Source: Adenanthera pavonina
Lineage: Eukaryota > Streptophyta > Magnoliopsida > Fabales > Fabaceae
Reading direction: 5' to 3'
Length of the DNA: 64,000 nt
NCBI GenBank assembly: GCA_026686845.1
Contig: JAIVEN010000022.1
Location: forward strand, 28,432,001-28,496,000
The notes under the pieces were generated by a model. That model ran no database searches and was not told the DNA's origin. It was given only the letters and a program-made list of their open reading frames with translations. Position numbers and translations under genes: made by a program. Positions 61,647-64,000 of the stretch are shown one piece after another. Numbering within the stretch: position 1 is the stretch's first letter; the number at the start of each line of letters is the position of its first letter.

Positions 61647-64000
61647 TGTGAACACCCCATTTCGTCCGGGCATTTTACAAAAAACAACAAAGAGTAATAA
61701 TAACAATAAAAAGGGGAAATAAAAGAAAAATAAAATAGAATAAAAAAAAGTAAAAAACTAAAACCAAATGAAAAAAAAAACAAAAAAACAAAAACAAAAT
61801 AAAATAAAGTTAATAATAAATAATAAATAAAAAAACAAATAAAAAAAGCTGAAAAGGAAAAGAAAGGAAATAAATAAAAAATGAAAAATGAACTAAAAAA
61901 TAAAAAACAAAAAAGACATAAAAAAAAATTTAAAACCGAAAAAAGGGAGAGGGACCTTTGGGCCCAAGATGGCACGAGCCCTAATTGGGCTCGTGGACTT
62001 GGACCCAAAGGGGTCATGCCCTAAATAGCTAGGGCAGAGGAGACTGAGGACTGAAGGCCGCAGGACTGAAAAGAAGGGAATAGAAACCGAGGGGAAGACG
62101 CGTGGACCGAAAGAAAAGAAAAGAAAAGAAAGGACAGTGAAGCCACGTGACAGAGAAAAGATGAAAGAGACGGCTGAAAGAGAAAGGGGCAACGAGCACA
62201 GACCCAAGGAGAAAAAGCAGAGCAAGGGGAGCCGTGGAAGGAAGAATAAAACAGAGGGAACACGCGTGAGGATCAGGCACGATGGAGGCCATAAAAATGG
62301 AGGAAGCTTGAGGCCGTGGAGGGGACGGGGAGGCCGAGAACCGAGGAGAGCAGAGGAGAGACGAAGAGCAGAGGAGAGAAACCGAGAGCAGCGAAGAAGC
62401 AGAAGGAGGCCGAGAGAGAAGAAACCAGAAGCTAGGGCAGAGGAGACCGAGACCGAGACCGAGGCGAAGAACGGAGGAAAAACCGAGAAGGGACGAAAAA
62501 CAGAGGGGGCTGAAAATCCGAGAGAAAATTCAGAGGCACGGGGAAGCCGGGACGAGAGAGTCAGGGAGAGATGAGCCACGATCCAGATGGGAGACACTGG
62601 AGACAGGGAGCGTGGCCATGCGAGAAACTGAGAGGGACTTGGGGATAGGTACCAAAGACAGAACGTACTCGAGACGGAAAGAGGGAGCTGGGGATGGAGC
62701 CAGAGAAAGCCATGGAGGTGGAGATGCGAGAAACGAAGGTGAAGAGCATAGGAAGAACTCGAAGGAATTGAGTGGTGAGGTATAAAACGTGATCTTTAAC
62801 TGCTAATTTCGCCTTGAAAACTCGGTTTAGATGAGGAGATACCTGATTAAACTTAGGAATGTGAAAATCGATCCTGAATGTCGAGTCTCTTTTGTCTCTG
62901 GTGTAGCTGCTGTGCTCTTTGTTGTTGCAATCTGATCGAACTGGGATACGCCGCTGTTTTAAGAAAAACCGATTACTCATTCCTGCTTTGTTTTTTTGTT
63001 GTTCCATACTAAAATGTCATTCCTGTGCTTGCGGGAGACGCGGATCTGGGGCTTAGAAACTGCATGAAAACAGTTTGGTTGAGATTTAGACATCATTGCG
63101 CTTAGAAATACAGTTCATAAACTTTGCTTTTAGTTGCTTTGTGCTTTGTTTGATGGTCCTTGCCTCTTTGTGAACCTGCTAATTTCAGTGACTACTCAGT
63201 GAATGCTGGATTCAATTAAATACTCTGTTTTGTTTCTGGGGGTTGAAAATTGCTGTTGGGCTCAGTTGTTGTCCGATTGCGTTTGCTCTGAGGCCAGTAA
63301 ATGTGCCTTGATGAAATCTGGAGGAGAGACCATGGATTGTTTTTGGGAGGATCCTAGTGATATGTCTAGTATTTTCGTCTTTCCTTTCCCCAGTCCTCGC
63401 AGGCATTGTCATTATTGTTATTCCCCGTGAAGTGCCCTCTAATGATTTGATGATATGTTTCACTGGATCCCAGGAAGTTCAGAATTGTTATATGTGCATG
63501 GATATTTGAAATTGCCTTGTCCATAGGCGTTAGTTCGTGCCAGGAATAACCAAAGTCTTACACTTTGTTACCTTGGTTGTGACAGCAAAACATATTGTGG
63601 CTTGATGACCTTTCGTTCTCATGGCTAAATCTACTCCTTTATTAGCTCTTTCTTGTCGCCTGTTGGCAAAAGTCAAAGGGACCTGATGTTTTGCATGTAC
63701 TGTTTTTGGCTCTCACCTATGAAGGATGGTCAGTCTTTGATTGAGTCTATCATTCCTCGTAACTTTCAAAATATCACATTTAGTGATCCTTTTGGTGTAG
63801 GTTCACTGCTTGAATCATGACAAATGGCATGAATGAGAAAGAATCTTAGAATTTGTTTGCATGAGGTCTGTCTTTGCCGTGTGAGATCTGTCCTATTGGT
63901 GTTTTCTATGATGTTATGTGTCAATGTTTGTTAGGTGAAAGTTAGTTTTTCCTGTACAAGCAGAATAATCCCTTCCTTATGCAGCAGAGCATTACATGAA
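61647..64000 (+). repeat. LTR-like sequence (probable 5' end of an LTR retrotransposon), incomplete
   Basis: It starts TGTGAACACCCCATTTCGTC right where the transposase homology stops, a TG start as for LTRs, and runs beyond the window. It contains an A-rich stretch (61677-61935), a GGCACGAGCCC...GGGCTCGTG inverted pair (about 61971-61994), a strongly purine-rich stretch (62030-62760) and a TATAAAAC at about 62781. No protein domain or primer binding site is seen before 64000. Long frames here reflect base bias and are not called as genes. Confidence 0.45.

Noticed and set aside
62137..62574. 145-codon Arg/Glu/Lys-rich frame on +, and 234-codon Ser/Phe/Pro-rich frame on -
   Set aside because: Both follow from the purine-rich composition of the LTR-like sequence. 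The plus frame starts at GTG, not ATG.

Overview
The window is plant nuclear DNA, most likely from a eudicot. The evidence is AT-rich intergenic sequence, GT-AG introns that keep reading frames in phase, and plant gene families: SKU5-similar proteins, Dof zinc fingers, a GDSL lipase, plant ATG101 and NUP58, methylesterases and plant mobile domain proteins. I cannot name the species. Exon boundaries below come from splice consensus, frame continuity and family conservation, not from transcripts.

Layout from left to right. 1-8.3 kb: two tandem SKU5-similar (SKS) multicopper-oxidase-like genes on +. The first enters from outside the window, and the second is complete (7 exons, 540 aa). 9.9-11 kb: a Dof transcription factor on -. 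11-22 kb: a gene desert with a family of TA-flanked Stowaway-like MITEs (two lie head to head), a 650-bp foldback element and a tRNA-derived SINE-like unit. 22-26 kb: a complete ATG101 autophagy gene on + (7 exons, 218 aa). 28.4-31.7 kb: a graveyard of two methylesterase (MES) remnants on + with two orphan 3' exons of an annexin on - between them. 33-37 kb: NUP58 on -, with all six exons in phase but one in-frame TGA. 39.4-40.1 kb: a second Dof gene (OBP1/DOF3.4 type) on -. 41-46 kb: repeats and non-autonomous transposons. 46.3-47.8 kb: a complete GDSL esterase/lipase on - (5 exons, 369 aa).

49.7-64 kb is transposon-dominated. It holds a foldback MITE, a Ty3/gypsy element of chromovirus Del/Tekay type (5' LTR, primer binding site, truncated gag), a 2.6-kb AT-rich degenerate repeat block, and a decayed Mutator-like element on -. 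That element carries a transposase (WRKY-GCM1-like N-terminus, DDE core, SWIM finger, CCHC knuckle) followed in the same direction by a plant mobile domain (PMD/MAIL-like) gene. Both genes carry several in-frame stops. A second LTR-like sequence starting at about 61647 cuts the 5' end of the transposase and runs out of the window.

I found no clearly undescribed system. The most interesting items are the MULE carrying both transposase and PMD genes, the NUP58 copy with a single nonsense codon, the annexin/MES patchwork, and the long foldback elements that could give hairpin RNA.
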